Assembly: GCF_900188315.1 (NCBI RefSeq)
Contig: NZ_LT897781.1
Location: forward strand, 3,844,001 to 3,908,000
Reading direction: 5' to 3'
From: Marinobacter sp. es.042
GTDB lineage: Bacteria; Pseudomonadota; Gammaproteobacteria; Pseudomonadales; Oleiphilaceae
DNA length: 64,000 nucleotides
Positions 14,000 to 23,145 of the stretch are shown piece by piece. The translations under genes and the position numbers were made by a program. The notes beneath the pieces are model-generated. The model saw nothing but the letters and a program-made list of their open reading frames with translations. It was not told the origin of the DNA and searched no databases. Each line of letters opens with the position of its first letter. The first letter of the stretch is position 1.

Positions 14000-14479
14000 A
14001 TGGCTGACAGAGTACCGATGACAAAGGCGGGCGAGACCCGCCTCCGCGAGGAGCTTCAGAAGCTGAAGTCCGAGGATCGTCCCCGGGTTATTGCGGCGAT
14101 TGCCGATGCCCGGGAGCACGGCGACCTGAAAGAGAACGCTGAATATCATGCTGCCCGCGAGCAGCAGAGCTTTATTGAAGGGCGTATCCAGGAAATCGAG
14201 GGCAAGCTTTCAGCCGCTCAGGTAATCGATGTGACTACCATCGAGAATACCGGCAAGGTGATCTTCGGCACCACGGTGCACCTGCTCAACATGGATACGG
14301 ACGAACAGGTGATCTACAAGATCGTTGGTGAGGATGAGGCGGATATCAAGGCAGGCAAGCTGTCGATTTCCTCACCGATTGCGCGGGCGTTGGTTGGCAA
14401 GAGCGAGGGCGATGTGGTCGCCATTCGCGTGCCTTCCGGTACCGTGGAATACGAGATCGAGCAGGTCGAGTACATCTGA
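14000..14479 (+). CDS. greA: Transcript cleavage factor GreA
   Basis: A 159-residue GreA, which enters the secondary channel of RNA polymerase and triggers cleavage of backtracked RNA. The coiled-coil hairpin [16 protein letters not shown] to [20 protein letters not shown] carries the tip acidic residues D and E that coordinate the catalytic Mg. The FKBP-like C-terminal domain contains [16 protein letters not shown]. It follows carB by only 4 bases, so it is in the carAB transcript, as in Pseudomonas. Confidence 0.97.
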   Translation: MADRVPMTKAGETRLREELQKLKSEDRPRVIAAIADAREHGDLKENAEYHAAREQQSFIEGRIQEIEGKLSAAQVIDVTTIENTGKVIFGTTVHLLNMDTDEQVIYKIVGEDEADIKAGKLSISSPIARALVGKSEGDVVAIRVPSGTVEYEIEQVEYI

Positions 14480-14497
14480 TCTCGTCTGTGCTGAACG

Positions 14498-14533
14498 AAA
14501 AAAGCCGGCTGGGGTTTCCCGAGCCGGCTTTTC
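14498..14533. terminator. Bidirectional terminator between greA and yhbY
   Basis: AAAGCCGGCT (14501-14510) pairs with AGCCGGCTTT (14522-14531) around an 11-base loop, with a T run on one side and an A run on the other. It serves both the carAB-greA operon and the convergent yhbY. Confidence 0.85.
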
Positions 14534-14554
14534 TGTTTCTGGCTTCCGGGCGGA

Positions 14555-14866
14555 TCAGTGCTTGTGGCGCAACAGGTTGGAGAGCTTGGGGTTCGGCTTT
14601 TTGGCTCGGCGTAGTATGACGGCGATCTTGCCGATGGTCTGGACGAGTTCGGCGCCAGAGGATTCGCACAGCGCGGTGATCGCCTCGTGCCGGGCTTCCC
14701 GGTCCTGGCTCGCCACCTTGATCTTGATCAGTTCATGATCATTCAGTGCGCGCTCGAGTTCTTCCTGCAGTCCCTCGGAAAGGCCTTTGTCGCCAACAAT
14801 GATGACGGGCTTGAGGTTGTGGGCAATCGCCCGGTATTCCCGGCGCTGTTCCGGTGAAAGACTCAT
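14555..14866 (-). CDS. yhbY: Ribosome assembly RNA-binding protein YhbY (CRM domain)
   Basis: A 103-residue single CRM (CRS1/YhbY) domain protein associated with pre-50S ribosomes. The signature runs LSPEQRREYRAIAHNLKPVI, then VGDKGLSEGLQEELERALND and HELIKIKV. The C-terminus is basic (RRAKKPNPKLSNLLRHKH). It is divergent from ftsH. In Pseudomonas rlmE/ftsJ lies between them; here no intact gene is present. Confidence 0.93.
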   Translation of the reverse strand: MSLSPEQRREYRAIAHNLKPVIIVGDKGLSEGLQEELERALNDHELIKIKVASQDREARHEAITALCESSGAELVQTIGKIAVILRRAKKPNPKLSNLLRHKH

Positions 14867-15002
14867 GATGTAATCTCTTTATTGGTGCAATTAACAAAAG
14901 GTCAGCGGCGGAAAGGCTGACTTGAACGTATAATCGTGGAATTGTAACAGATCGTCCCGCTGTAAGAATGGCCGTTAACACGTATCGACGTGGGGTCAGT
15001 AA

Positions 15003-15197
15003 GCAGAAGGAACCAACCCGGGTGGCAAGGGTCAAAAGGTTCGCGGAAATGGGGGCGTATTGAGGGTTGCTGTTGTAATTTCAGATATGGCGCCCAATAT
15101 GAAGGTTAACGCGACTTTTCATTGCAAAACTGTGTGCTGCGTGTGGCCGATACGGATGGGCCGTTTCTGGTGGACGGGCGTACAATTGGTGTAAGGT
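15003..15197 (+). pseudogene. Probable fossil of rlmE/ftsJ (23S rRNA Um2552 methyltransferase)
   Basis: The 386-base gap between yhbY and ftsH has no intact gene. On the plus strand the frame 15003-15197 encodes VVISDMAPNM at 15072-15101. This equals the core motif of RlmE (E. coli recalled as VVMSDMAPNM), which contains the catalytic Asp. Upstream in the same frame GGKGQKV (15021-15041) resembles the GGKGRII segment of RlmE, but only about 17 rather than 50 residues separate the two. Nothing after the motif resembles RlmE and there is no start or proper end. The position and strand are those of rlmE in related genomes. The match is short, so I call it a probable internally deleted relic. Confidence 0.45.
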
Positions 15198-15252
15198 GTC
15201 AGAAAAGGGTGCTTTGCGAAAGGTTAACCCTACAATTCACAGGTGATGATCC

Positions 15253-17196
15253 TTGAACGATATGGCAAAAAATCTGGTTCTCTGGCTAATTATAGCCGCC
15301 GTGCTGCTGATGGTGTTTCAGAACTTTTCTCCCACCACCACCGGCCAACAAGTCAACTATTCCCAGTTTGTGGAGATGGTCCAGGAAGGTCAGGTCCGTC
15401 AGGTCACAATCGATGGGTTGCAGGTTCAGGGTACCCGTGGTGACGGCTCCCAGTTCAAGACAATCCGTCCTCAGGTGTCTGACAACAAGCTGATGGACGA
15501 CCTGCTCGCGAACAACGTCGAGGTTATCGGTAAGGAGCCTGAGCGCCAGAGCCTGTGGACACAGCTGCTGGTAGCCGCGTTTCCGATACTGATCATCATC
15601 GCACTGTTTGTGTTCTTCATGCGCCAGATGCAGGGCGGCGGTGGCGGCAAAGGCCCCATGTCGTTTGGCAAGAGTAAAGCGCGTCTGATGAGCGAAGATC
15701 AGATCAAGACCACCTTCGCGGATGTGGCCGGTGTTGATGAAGCCAAGGAAGATGTTAAGGAGCTGGTGGATTTCCTGCGGGATCCCAGCAAATTCCAGCG
15801 TCTTGGCGGCAGCATCCCCAAGGGTGTCCTGATGGTTGGTCAGCCGGGTACTGGTAAGACCCTGCTCGCCAAGGCTATTGCCGGCGAAGCCAAGGTGCCG
15901 TTCTTCTCCATCTCCGGTTCTGACTTTGTCGAAATGTTCGTGGGCGTGGGTGCTTCCCGGGTTCGTGACATGTTCGAACAGGCCAAGAAGCAAAGCCCCT
16001 GCATTATCTTCATCGACGAGATCGATGCTGTTGGTCGCCACCGAGGCGCCGGCATGGGTGGCGGTCACGACGAGCGTGAACAGACTCTCAACCAGCTCCT
16101 CGTTGAGATGGACGGTTTTGAGGGTAATGAGGGCGTTATCGTAATTGCCGCTACTAACCGTCCCGACGTTCTCGACCCGGCACTGTTGCGCCCGGGCCGT
16201 TTCGACCGTCAGGTGGTTGTTGGCCTGCCAGATATCATTGGCCGTGAGCAGATCCTCAAGGTGCACATGAAGAAGGTGCCTTTGGGGGACGGTGTTGAGC
16301 CGGCTCTGATTGCCCGTGGCACGCCCGGATTCTCCGGTGCGGACCTCGCCAACCTGGTGAACGAGGCAGCGCTCTTCGCGGCCCGTCGCAACCAGCGTCT
16401 CGTGTCCATGGAAGAGTTTGAGCTTGCCAAAGACAAGATCATGATGGGCGCCGAGCGCAAGTCCATGGTGATGAGCGAGAAAGAAAAGCGGAATACGGCT
16501 TATCACGAGTCTGGTCACGCGATTGTGGGTCGTCTGATGCCGGAGCATGATCCGGTGTACAAGGTGAGCATCATTCCGCGCGGCCGGGCTCTGGGTGTCA
16601 CCATGTTCCTCCCTGAGGAAGACAAATACAGCCATAGCAAGCGCTTCCTGATCAGCTCGATCTGTAGCCTGTTCGGTGGTCGCATCGCGGAAGAACTGAC
16701 GTTAGGCTTTGATGGTGTCACGACCGGCGCTTCCAACGACATCGAGCGCGCGACCAGTCTGGCCCGCAACATGGTGACCCGCTGGGGTCTGTCCGAGAAG
16801 CTGGGTCCGCTGCAGTATGATACTGACAGCGAGGAGCCGTTCCTCGGCCGGTCTGCCGGCCAGTCCCAGACAGTGTACTCACCGGAAACGGCACAGCGAA
16901 TCGATGAGGAAGTTCGCAACATCATTGACAGCTGCTATGAGAAAGCCAAGCAGATCTTGGTTGATAACCGGGACAAGCTCGACATGATGGCCGACGCGTT
17001 GATGAAGTACGAAACCATCGACCGTCACCAGATTGATGACATCATGGAAGGCCGCACACCTCGCCCGCCGAAAGGTTGGGGAGACAGCGGTCCCGCCGGT
17101 GGCGTAAAGGCCGACGAGCCTGAGGCAGCGCCGGAGCCAAAGGCTTCTGATGACGGGCGTCATCCCGGCGTTGGCCGGCCGGCCGGAGAACACTGA
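15253..17196 (+). CDS. ftsH: ATP-dependent zinc metalloprotease FtsH
   Basis: A 647-residue inner-membrane AAA+ protease that degrades misassembled membrane proteins and regulators such as sigma-32 and LpxC. Transmembrane helices lie at about 8-22 and 104-123. Walker A is GQPGTGKT (196-203), Walker [17 protein letters not shown], and the zinc site HESGH is at 418-422. The TTG at 15253 is favoured because AGGTGA at 15241-15246 sits 6 bases upstream; ATG 15262 (MAKNLVLW, the usual family start) is an alternative giving 644 residues. The C-terminal tail is Ala/Glu/Pro-rich. Confidence 0.97.
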   Translation: MNDMAKNLVLWLIIAAVLLMVFQNFSPTTTGQQVNYSQFVEMVQEGQVRQVTIDGLQVQGTRGDGSQFKTIRPQVSDNKLMDDLLANNVEVIGKEPERQSLWTQLLVAAFPILIIIALFVFFMRQMQGGGGGKGPMSFGKSKARLMSEDQIKTTFADVAGVDEAKEDVKELVDFLRDPSKFQRLGGSIPKGVLMVGQPGTGKTLLAKAIAGEAKVPFFSISGSDFVEMFVGVGASRVRDMFEQAKKQSPCIIFIDEIDAVGRHRGAGMGGGHDEREQTLNQLLVEMDGFEGNEGVIVIAATNRPDVLDPALLRPGRFDRQVVVGLPDIIGREQILKVHMKKVPLGDGVEPALIARGTPGFSGADLANLVNEAALFAARRNQRLVSMEEFELAKDKIMMGAERKSMVMSEKEKRNTAYHESGHAIVGRLMPEHDPVYKVSIIPRGRALGVTMFLPEEDKYSHSKRFLISSICSLFGGRIAEELTLGFDGVTTGASNDIERATSLARNMVTRWGLSEKLGPLQYDTDSEEPFLGRSAGQSQTVYSPETAQRIDEEVRNIIDSCYEKAKQILVDNRDKLDMMADALMKYETIDRHQIDDIMEGRTPRPPKGWGDSGPAGGVKADEPEAAPEPKASDDGRHPGVGRPAGEH

Positions 17197-17237
17197 CGGC
17201 TAGCAGCTTTTGGTTGTAAAAAGAGTGTAGTTCCCTG

Positions 17238-17269
17238 CGCCGCCCGGATTCCGGGCGGCGTTTGTTTTT
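17238..17269 (+). terminator. Terminator after ftsH
   Basis: CGCCGCCCGG (17238-17247) and CCGGGCGGCG (17251-17260) form a perfect 10-bp stem with a 3-base loop followed by TTTGTTTTT. folP starts 22 bases later, so read-through may be needed for folP expression unless a promoter is hidden in ftsH. Confidence 0.88.
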
Positions 17270-17291
17270 GTCATCGTGAAAAAGGTTTGCC

Positions 17292-18122
17292 ATGAAAATG
17301 AATTTTGCCGGGCGGGAAATGGATATGTCCCGCTGCCACGTGATGGGCGTTCTGAATGTAACACCGGATTCGTTTTCCGATGGTGGCCAATTTAACCGGC
17401 CGGATGCGGCTCTGGTCAGGGCCAGGCAGATGGTTGCCGATGGCGCCACGTTTATCGACATCGGTGGCGAATCTACGCGGCCGGGTGCCACGCCGGTGTC
17501 GTTGCAGGAAGAGCTGGACCGGGTTTGCCCCGTGGTTGAAGCGGCAGCCCGGGAGCTCGATGCGGTTATCTCGGTAGACACCAGTGCGCCGGAGGTCATG
17601 GCTGAGACGGCAAAACTGGGGGCAGGCCTGATCAATGATGTGCGAGCCCTGCAACGTGACGGTGTTCCGGAAGTGGCTGCAAAAGCGGGCATACCGGTTT
17701 GCATCATGCATATCCAGGGGGAGCCGGATACCATGCAGAACCGGCCCGAGTACCGGAATGTGCGTCGGGAAGTCAGTGCTTTTCTGACCGAGCGCATCCG
17801 CGTTGCAGAGCACGCCGGGATTCGCCCTGAAAACATTCTGCTTGATCCCGGCTTCGGTTTCGGGAAAAGCCTCGAGCATAACCTGCAGTTGCTGGCCTCC
17901 CTTGAGCAGATGCATATCCTGGGGCATCCCCTGCTGGTTGGCATTTCCAGGAAGTCCATGCTGGGTCATATCACTGGCCGTGAGGTGAATGAAAGGTTGC
18001 CTGCGAGCCTTGCGGCCGCGACAATAGCGGCCATGAAGGGTGCCAGTATTATTCGTGTGCACGATGTCAGGGAAACAGTGGACGCTATCCGCGTGGTGGC
18101 GGCAGTGAAGGAGGCAGGTTAA
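17292..18122 (+). CDS. folP: Dihydropteroate synthase FolP
   Basis: A 276-residue TIM-barrel enzyme joining p-aminobenzoate to the pterin pyrophosphate in folate synthesis; it is the sulfonamide target. The signatures [18 protein letters not shown] and [17 protein letters not shown] are near the N-terminus; [16 protein letters not shown] and [16 protein letters not shown] come later. ATG 17292 follows the weak site AAAGG; a second in-frame ATG is two codons on. The stop overlaps the glmM start by one base (TAATG). Confidence 0.96.
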   Translation: MKMNFAGREMDMSRCHVMGVLNVTPDSFSDGGQFNRPDAALVRARQMVADGATFIDIGGESTRPGATPVSLQEELDRVCPVVEAAARELDAVISVDTSAPEVMAETAKLGAGLINDVRALQRDGVPEVAAKAGIPVCIMHIQGEPDTMQNRPEYRNVRREVSAFLTERIRVAEHAGIRPENILLDPGFGFGKSLEHNLQLLASLEQMHILGHPLLVGISRKSMLGHITGREVNERLPASLAAATIAAMKGASIIRVHDVRETVDAIRVVAAVKEAG

Positions 18123-19465
18123 TGTCCGAGAGAAAGTACTTTGGTACGGACGGTATTCGCGGGCACGTTGGTGAATTTCCGATAACGCCGGAGTTCATGC
18201 TGAAACTTGGCTGGGCTGCGGGCCAGGCCTTCAAGCGCGATGGTCAGCGCAACAGCGTGTTGATCGGCAAGGATACCCGCCTGTCCGGTTACATGTTTGA
18301 GTCGGCCCTCGAGGCTGGCCTTGCGGCGGCGGGTGTGGATGTAAAGCTGCTTGGTCCTATGCCAACGCCGGCAATCGCCTACCTGACTCGCACTTTCCGC
18401 GCTTCGGCCGGCATTGTGATCAGTGCCTCCCACAATCCCCACCACGACAACGGCATCAAGTTCTTCTCAGCGGCCGGCACCAAGCTGGACGATGCTCTTG
18501 AAGCCCAGATCGAGCGCTGGCTGGACAAGCCCATTGAGGTTTGTGGCCCGACTGAGCTGGGCAAGGCGTCCCGCGTTGACGACGCACCGGGCCGGTATGT
18601 GGAATTCTGCAAGAGCACTGTGCCCAATGAGTTCACGCTCGACGGCATGAATATCGTATTGGACTGTGCCCATGGCGCCACCTATCACGTGGCGCCCAAG
18701 GTATTTCGGGAGCTTGGGGCCAAGGTTTCGGTAATCGGTGGCGATCCCGATGGGCTCAATATCAACCTTAACGTCGGCTCCACTCATCTGCAGGCGCTCA
18801 AGGCAGCAGTGATCGAGAAAAACGCTGATCTCGGGATCGCATTCGATGGGGATGGTGATCGGGTTCTGATGGTAGATCGGGACGGATCCGAGGTGGACGG
18901 CGATGAGCTGCTCTACGTTATTGCCTCCCAACGCTTTGCCGAGGATCGCCTGAAAGGCGGGGTGGTCGGCACGCTGATGACCAATCTGGGTGTTGAGCTT
19001 GCTTTGAATGAAATCGGAATCGAGTTCGAGCGTGCAAAAGTCGGCGACCGATACGTGATGGAGCGGCTGCTCGCCAACAACTGGGTGCTGGGTGGCGAGG
19101 GCTCCGGGCACATGGTTATCCGCGACTGCACCAGTACCGGTGATGGTATTGTCTCGGCGCTGCAGGTCCTTCTGTCAGTGTGGAAGTCCGGGAAAACACT
19201 TGCGGATTTGCGGAAGGGGATGAGCAAGCTCCCCCAGAAAATGATCAACGTTCGGGTGGCGCAGCGTTTCGATCCGTTCAGTCGTGATGATATCGTTGCT
19301 GCGGTGCGTAAGGCCGAAACCGAGCTGGGCAGTTCCGGAAGGATTCTGTTGAGGGCCTCTGGCACAGAGCCGCTGATCCGTGTGATGGCGGAGGGGCAGG
19401 ACGCCAGCGAGATTCTTCGGGTAGTCGAGGAGCTGGCAAAAGTTGTGGAGAAATCCACCGCTTAA
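18122..19465 (+). CDS. glmM: Phosphoglucosamine mutase GlmM
   Basis: A 447-residue enzyme converting glucosamine-6-phosphate to glucosamine-1-phosphate for peptidoglycan and lipopolysaccharide. It begins [20 protein letters not shown]. The phosphoserine loop is [20 protein letters not shown] (Ser near residue 103), the metal loop [13 protein letters not shown], and the phosphate-binding C-terminus [19 protein letters not shown]. It is translationally coupled to folP, a pairing seen in many gammaproteobacteria. Confidence 0.97.
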   Translation: MSERKYFGTDGIRGHVGEFPITPEFMLKLGWAAGQAFKRDGQRNSVLIGKDTRLSGYMFESALEAGLAAAGVDVKLLGPMPTPAIAYLTRTFRASAGIVISASHNPHHDNGIKFFSAAGTKLDDALEAQIERWLDKPIEVCGPTELGKASRVDDAPGRYVEFCKSTVPNEFTLDGMNIVLDCAHGATYHVAPKVFRELGAKVSVIGGDPDGLNINLNVGSTHLQALKAAVIEKNADLGIAFDGDGDRVLMVDRDGSEVDGDELLYVIASQRFAEDRLKGGVVGTLMTNLGVELALNEIGIEFERAKVGDRYVMERLLANNWVLGGEGSGHMVIRDCTSTGDGIVSALQVLLSVWKSGKTLADLRKGMSKLPQKMINVRVAQRFDPFSRDDIVAAVRKAETELGSSGRILLRASGTEPLIRVMAEGQDASEILRVVEELAKVVEKSTA

Positions 19466-19483
19466 TTTTGTGTTTTCAGGCGG

Positions 19484-19512
19484 TTGTCTGCCGGGAGGGA
19501 GTGCTGTATAGT
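19484..19512 (+). promoter_or_regulatory. Sigma-70 promoter of tpiA
   Basis: TTGTCT (19484-19489) and TATAGT (19507-19512) with a 17-base spacer, 29 bases before the tpiA ATG. Transcription would start near 19519. The GGGAGG and CCTCCC arms (about 19493 and 19516) could form a short hairpin that overlaps this promoter. Confidence 0.65.
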
Positions 19513-19540
19513 TCGCCCTCCCTCACGTTCGGGAACTGTT

Positions 19541-20299
19541 ATGCGTCGGAAGATTGTAGCCGGAAACTGGAAAATGAACGGGTCGAAAGACCTGGCACAA
19601 ACGCTGGTAAGCGATGTGCGATCCCAGGCGGCCTCTCTTGATAATGGCGTTGAGGTTGTTATCATTCCTCCCGCTATTTACGTCCCGGACGTGGTTGCCA
19701 GCGCAGGCAATGTGCTGTCGGTCGGTGTTCAGAACGTGGCGCAATGGGCTTCCGGAGCCTACACCGGTGAGATTTCCGCGGACATGGCGTTGGATCAGGG
19801 CTGTCAATACGCCTTGGTCGGTCATTCCGAGCGTCGCCAGCTCTTCGCTGAGACAGACGCTGCAGTGGCCGAAAAAGTCGGTCGCATTCTCGCTTCCGGG
19901 CTCCAGGCCATGGTTTGTGTCGGTGAAACCCTGGAAGAGCGTGAGGCTGATAAGGCCGAGACCGTTGTCGCCGCCCAGGTAAAGGCAGGTCTGTCGACGG
20001 TCGCAAGCGAACAGTGGCAGCGTGTAGTGGTTGCCTATGAGCCTGTCTGGGCGATCGGAACAGGTAAAACCGCTACGGCACAGGACGCGCAGGCAATGCA
20101 TGCGTCGATTCGGCAGGTGCTTTCAGAGATGGGCGCACCGGCCAATGAGATTTCCCTCCTTTACGGGGGCAGTGTAAAAGCGGATAATGCAGCCGCTCTT
20201 TTTGCCGAGCCGGATATTGACGGCGGTTTGATCGGCGGAGCGTCGCTCAAAGCAGAAGATTTTGTAAGTATTTGCCGGAGTGTTCCGGCGGGTACCTGA
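19541..20299 (+). CDS. tpiA: Triosephosphate isomerase TpiA
   Basis: A 252-residue TIM barrel interconverting dihydroxyacetone phosphate and glyceraldehyde-3-phosphate. The N-terminus RRKIVAGNWKMNGS has the substrate Asn and Lys. The catalytic His is in ALVGHSERRQLF and the catalytic Glu in VVAYEPVWAIGTGKTAT; the phosphate loops LLYGGSVKADN and GGLIGGASL are intact. I moved the start from the open frame's first codon (19484) to ATG 19541, where family homology begins; the upstream part covers the promoter. Confidence 0.97.
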   Translation: MRRKIVAGNWKMNGSKDLAQTLVSDVRSQAASLDNGVEVVIIPPAIYVPDVVASAGNVLSVGVQNVAQWASGAYTGEISADMALDQGCQYALVGHSERRQLFAETDAAVAEKVGRILASGLQAMVCVGETLEEREADKAETVVAAQVKAGLSTVASEQWQRVVVAYEPVWAIGTGKTATAQDAQAMHASIRQVLSEMGAPANEISLLYGGSVKADNAAALFAEPDIDGGLIGGASLKAEDFVSICRSVPAGT

Positions 20300-20323
20300 A
20301 TTTAAAGGTTCGCGAGAGTCGTT

Positions 20324-20704
20324 ATGGATTGGGTAGAAACGCTGGTAGTCGTTGTGCACGTGGTGATCGCGGTGGCGCTGGTGGGTCTGGTGCTGATCCA
20401 GCAGGGCAAAGGCGCAGATGCCGGCGCTGCCTTTGGTGGTGGTGCTTCGCAGACTGTGTTCGGTAGCCAGGGCAGCGGAAGCTTTCTGACCCGCTTCACG
20501 ACCCTGCTCGCAGTGGTATTTTTTGTAACAAGTTTCTCGCTGGCGATTTTTGCCAAGCAGCGTGCCGAAGTGGCAGGCGAAGCCGGTATTCCTGTTGTTC
20601 AGGAATCCAGCAGCGCCGCCCCGGCTGATACCGCTGCAGACAACGGCGAAGCCGCAGCCAGCGAAGCCGAGAGTGGGGAGTCTGATCTCCCTGAGCTCGA
20701 GTAA
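20324..20704 (+). CDS. secG: Preprotein translocase subunit SecG
   Basis: A 126-residue SecG of the SecYEG channel. Two transmembrane helices are visible (about residues 3-21 and 55-75) with the conserved linker LIQQGKGADAGAAFGGGASQ followed by TVFGSQGSG. The C-terminal 45 residues are an acidic, Ala/Glu/Ser-rich tail that is not conserved in the family. A tRNA-Leu gene follows directly, as in E. coli and Pseudomonas. Confidence 0.95.
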   Translation: MDWVETLVVVVHVVIAVALVGLVLIQQGKGADAGAAFGGGASQTVFGSQGSGSFLTRFTTLLAVVFFVTSFSLAIFAKQRAEVAGEAGIPVVQESSSAAPADTAADNGEAAASEAESGESDLPELE

Positions 20705-20711
20705 GAATGTT

Positions 20712-20796
20712 GCCCGGGTGGTGAAACTGGTAGACACGCTATCTTGAGGGGGTAGTAGCGAAAGCTGTGCCGGTTCGAGTCCGGCCCCGGGCACCA
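20712..20796 (+). tRNA. leuU: tRNA-Leu (anticodon GAG)
   Basis: An 85-base class II tRNA. The acceptor arms GCCCGGG (20712-20718) and CCCGGGC (20786-20792) pair fully and CCA is encoded (20794-20796). The anticodon stem CTATC/GGTAG (one T-G pair) encloses TTGAGGG, giving anticodon GAG. A variable arm AGC-GAAA-GCT and a T arm GCCGG-TTCGAGT-CCGGC are present. E. coli leuU (GAG) also sits next to secG. Confidence 0.95.
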
Positions 20797-20805
20797 TATT
20801 AGAAG

Positions 20806-20839
20806 AAAAACGGCTTGGAGTTTCCAGGCCGTTTTTTTT
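20806..20839 (+). terminator. Terminator after tRNA-Leu
   Basis: CGGCTTGG (20811-20818) pairs with CCAGGCCG (20824-20831) with one wobble, flanked by five A on the left and eight T on the right. Confidence 0.85.
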
Positions 20840-20848
20840 GGTCAGTCC

Positions 20849-20877
20849 TTGACCAGTCTGTCCGGCGTCTCTATACT
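20849..20877 (+). promoter_or_regulatory. Strong sigma-70 promoter upstream of rimP
   Basis: TTGACC (20849-20854) and TATACT (20872-20877) with a 17-base spacer. The start point near 20884 lies just after the tRNA terminator and about 230 bases before rimP, so it drives either a small RNA or a long leader of the rimP-nusA-infB operon, or both. Confidence 0.7.
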
Positions 20878-20883
20878 CCGGCG

Positions 20884-21011
20884 GATATTGGGACCTGCCG
20901 CGTGTTACGGGCGGGTTTCTGGCAGGCCAGGTGTCTGTCAGCAGGAAGCGGTACACCGGTTTGCTTCCTGCGAGTTCTTGCAACAAAAGGCCCCATTGTA
21001 AGGGGCTTTTT
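20884..21011 (+). ncRNA. Candidate structured small or leader RNA between tRNA-Leu and rimP
   Basis: From the promoter at 20849-20877 a transcript of about 128 bases would end at a Rho-independent terminator (arms 20985-20994 and 21002-21011, U run). Inside, GCAGGAAGC (20941-20949) and GCTTCCTGC (20963-20971) form a perfect 9-bp stem, and CCTGCC near 20897 can pair with GGCAGG near 20920. No open frame with a ribosome-binding site fits. In E. coli this slot holds tRNA-fMet (metY) with terminators before rimP; no tRNA fold is seen here. It could be an independent sRNA or an attenuated leader. Confidence 0.45.
20985..21011 (+). terminator. First of two tandem terminators before rimP
   Basis: AAAAGGCCCC (20985-20994) pairs with GGGGCTTTTT (21002-21011), with one G-T pair and a T tail. 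It would end the candidate RNA or attenuate rimP-nusA-infB. Confidence 0.8.
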
Positions 21012-21046
21012 GATTAAGGGGCCTGGCGCAAAGGGCCCTGGTGCAT

Positions 21047-21076
21047 AAAAAGGGCTGATAAAACAGCCCTTTTTTT
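21047..21076 (+). terminator. Second of two tandem terminators before rimP
   Basis: AAAAAGGGCT (21047-21056) pairs perfectly with AGCCCTTTTT (21065-21074) around an 8-base loop, followed by more T. rimP starts 41 bases later, so the operon must be expressed by read-through or antitermination unless a promoter lies in those 41 bases. Confidence 0.85.
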
Positions 21077-21116
21077 GTTTTTGGGGCCGGTAAATTGATA
21101 ACGGAGAAGGCACAAC

Positions 21117-21578
21117 TTGTCAGCCAAGCTTAAGCAACTGGAAGACATTCTTCAGCCCGTGGTGGAAGGTCTGGGGTATGAGTTCTGGGGCATTGAATTC
21201 CGCTCGCAGGGCCATCACTCCCTGTTACGGGTGTTTATTGACGATGCCGAGAACGGCATCGGCATCGAAGACTGTGAAAAAGTCAGTCGCCAGATCAGCG
21301 GCGTGATGGATGTGGAAGATCCCATCCAGACCGAATACACACTGGAGGTCTCATCCCCGGGGATGGATCGCCCGCTGTTTCGTCTAGAGCAATACGAGGC
21401 CTTTGTTGGTCACCAGGTTCAGATTCGTCTCCGGATGGCATTTGAAGGTCGCCGGAAGTTTCAGGGGCTGATCAAAGGCGTGGAAGGTGATGATGTGGTT
21501 GTGGTCGTTGATGATCACGAGTATCTGCTGCCATTCGACAGCATTGAAAAAGCCCACATCGTGCCGGTATTTGAATGA
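21117..21578 (+). CDS. rimP: Ribosome maturation factor RimP
   Basis: A 153-residue RimP, needed for maturation of the 30S subunit. The N-terminal domain reads [20 protein letters not shown] and [20 protein letters not shown]; the conserved [14 protein letters not shown] leads to the C-terminal SH3-like domain. It starts with TTG at 21117, supported by GGAGAAGG at 21103-21110 and by the family N-terminus. It is first gene of the operon rimP-nusA-infB-rbfA-truB-rpsO-pnp. Confidence 0.95.
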   Translation: MSAKLKQLEDILQPVVEGLGYEFWGIEFRSQGHHSLLRVFIDDAENGIGIEDCEKVSRQISGVMDVEDPIQTEYTLEVSSPGMDRPLFRLEQYEAFVGHQVQIRLRMAFEGRRKFQGLIKGVEGDDVVVVVDDHEYLLPFDSIEKAHIVPVFE

Positions 21579-21633
21579 ACGATTTGAATAAAGTCCGTGG
21601 ACGCACAGTTGATTTTAAGGGCAGGGCAATCCA

Positions 21634-23127
21634 ATGAGTAAAGAGATCTTGCTGGTGGTTGAATCCGTCTCGAACGAGAAAGGTGTCGAGAAGGATGTGA
21701 TTTTTGAAGCGATCGAGCTGGCACTGGCCACCGCTGCCAAAAAACGCTTTGAAGACGAAGAGGCGGATATCCGCGTATCCATCGACCGGAAAACCGGCGA
21801 ATACGAAACCTTCCGCCGCTGGCTGGTGGTGGATAACGATGCCGTTCCTGCGCTTGGCACCGAGCTCACCCTGCAGGAAGCCGAGGAAATCGACCCGGCC
21901 CTGAAGCCTGGCGATATCCACGAGGAGAAAATCGAATCCGAAGCCTTTGGCCGCATTGGCGCCCAGGCTGCCAAGCAGATTATCTTCCAGAAGGTTCGTG
22001 AAGCTGAACGCACCAAGATTGTGGACAGCTACCGCGACCGGGTTGGTGAGCTGGTGTCGGGTACCGTCAAGAAGGTTACTCGCGACAACGTGATTGTCGA
22101 TCTGGGTGCCAATGCCGAGGCGCTGCTGCCCCGCGAATTCCTGATCCCCCGCGAGACGTTCCGGATGGGTGACCGGGTGCGTTCGCTGCTGCTTGAGATC
22201 CGTACGGATCACCGCGGTCCTCAGTTGATTCTCAGCCGCACCTCTTCGCAGATGCTGATCGAGCTGTTCCGCATCGAAGTGCCGGAGATTGCGGAAGATC
22301 TGATCGAGATCCGCGGCGCTGCCCGTGATCCCGGTTCCCGGGCCAAGATTGCGGTGAAGACGAACGATCGCCGTATTGATCCCGTTGGCGCCTGCGTTGG
22401 TATGCGTGGCTCCCGGGTTCAGGCCGTGTCCAATGAGTTGGGCGGTGAGCGCGTTGATATCGTGTTGTGGGACGATAACCCGGCCCAGCTGGTGATCAAT
22501 GCCATGGCGCCTGCAGAAGTGGCGTCCATCGTTATGGATGAAGACCGGCACACCATGGAAGTGGCTGTGGCGGAAGACAACCTGGCCCAGGCAATCGGCC
22601 GTAACGGCCAGAACGTTCGCCTGGCCACAGATCTGACCGGCTGGACCCTGAACGTGATGACCGAGGAAGAAGCTGGTGAGCGTCAGGAGCAGGAATACAG
22701 CCGGCTTGTCGAGCATTTCATTGGCAATCTGGACGTAGATGAGGAATTTGCCGGTGTACTGATCGAGGAAGGGTTTACCTCCATTGAAGAGGTGGCCTAT
22801 GTGCCAATGGAAGAGATGCTGGCGATCGAAGGTTTTGACGAGGAAACCGTCACCGAGCTGCGCCGTCGCGCCAAGGACGTCCTGCTGAACCAGGCCCTGG
22901 CAAGCGAGGAAGCGCTCGAAGGCGCTGAGCCGGCAGAGGATCTTCTGGGAATGGATGGCATGGACCGTAGCCTGGCCTTCAAGCTGGCCGGCATGGGTGT
23001 GCGCACCATGGAAGATCTGGCAGAGCAGTCGGTTGGCGATCTGCTCGAGATTGAAGGTATGGATGAAGAGCGTGCCGGTCAGCTTATCATGACTGCACGT
23101 GCCCCCTGGTTTGAAGACCAGGCTTAA
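21634..23127 (+). CDS. nusA: Transcription termination/antitermination factor NusA
   Basis: A 497-residue RNA polymerase-binding factor controlling pausing, termination and antitermination. In order: the N-terminal polymerase-binding domain, an S1 domain near residue 135 ([20 protein letters not shown]), two KH domains ([20 protein letters not shown] and [19 protein letters not shown]), and two acidic helix-hairpin-helix repeats at the C-terminus, as in E. coli. If the hairpins before rimP attenuate the operon, NusA could autoregulate through them; this is inference. Confidence 0.97.
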   Translation: MSKEILLVVESVSNEKGVEKDVIFEAIELALATAAKKRFEDEEADIRVSIDRKTGEYETFRRWLVVDNDAVPALGTELTLQEAEEIDPALKPGDIHEEKIESEAFGRIGAQAAKQIIFQKVREAERTKIVDSYRDRVGELVSGTVKKVTRDNVIVDLGANAEALLPREFLIPRETFRMGDRVRSLLLEIRTDHRGPQLILSRTSSQMLIELFRIEVPEIAEDLIEIRGAARDPGSRAKIAVKTNDRRIDPVGACVGMRGSRVQAVSNELGGERVDIVLWDDNPAQLVINAMAPAEVASIVMDEDRHTMEVAVAEDNLAQAIGRNGQNVRLATDLTGWTLNVMTEEEAGERQEQEYSRLVEHFIGNLDVDEEFAGVLIEEGFTSIEEVAYVPMEEMLAIEGFDEETVTELRRRAKDVLLNQALASEEALEGAEPAEDLLGMDGMDRSLAFKLAGMGVRTMEDLAEQSVGDLLEIEGMDEERAGQLIMTARAPWFEDQA

Positions 23128-23145
23128 TTCGGGAGGAGGACCAGT

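Noticed and set aside
15100..15250. A sigma-32 promoter for ftsH
   Set aside because: TACAAT-like boxes occur (near 15181 and 15229) but no -35 with acceptable spacing for sigma-70 or sigma-32 was found.
20815..21048. A short frame across the candidate RNA before rimP
   Set aside because: It runs through the tRNA terminator, a promoter and hairpins and has no ribosome-binding site.
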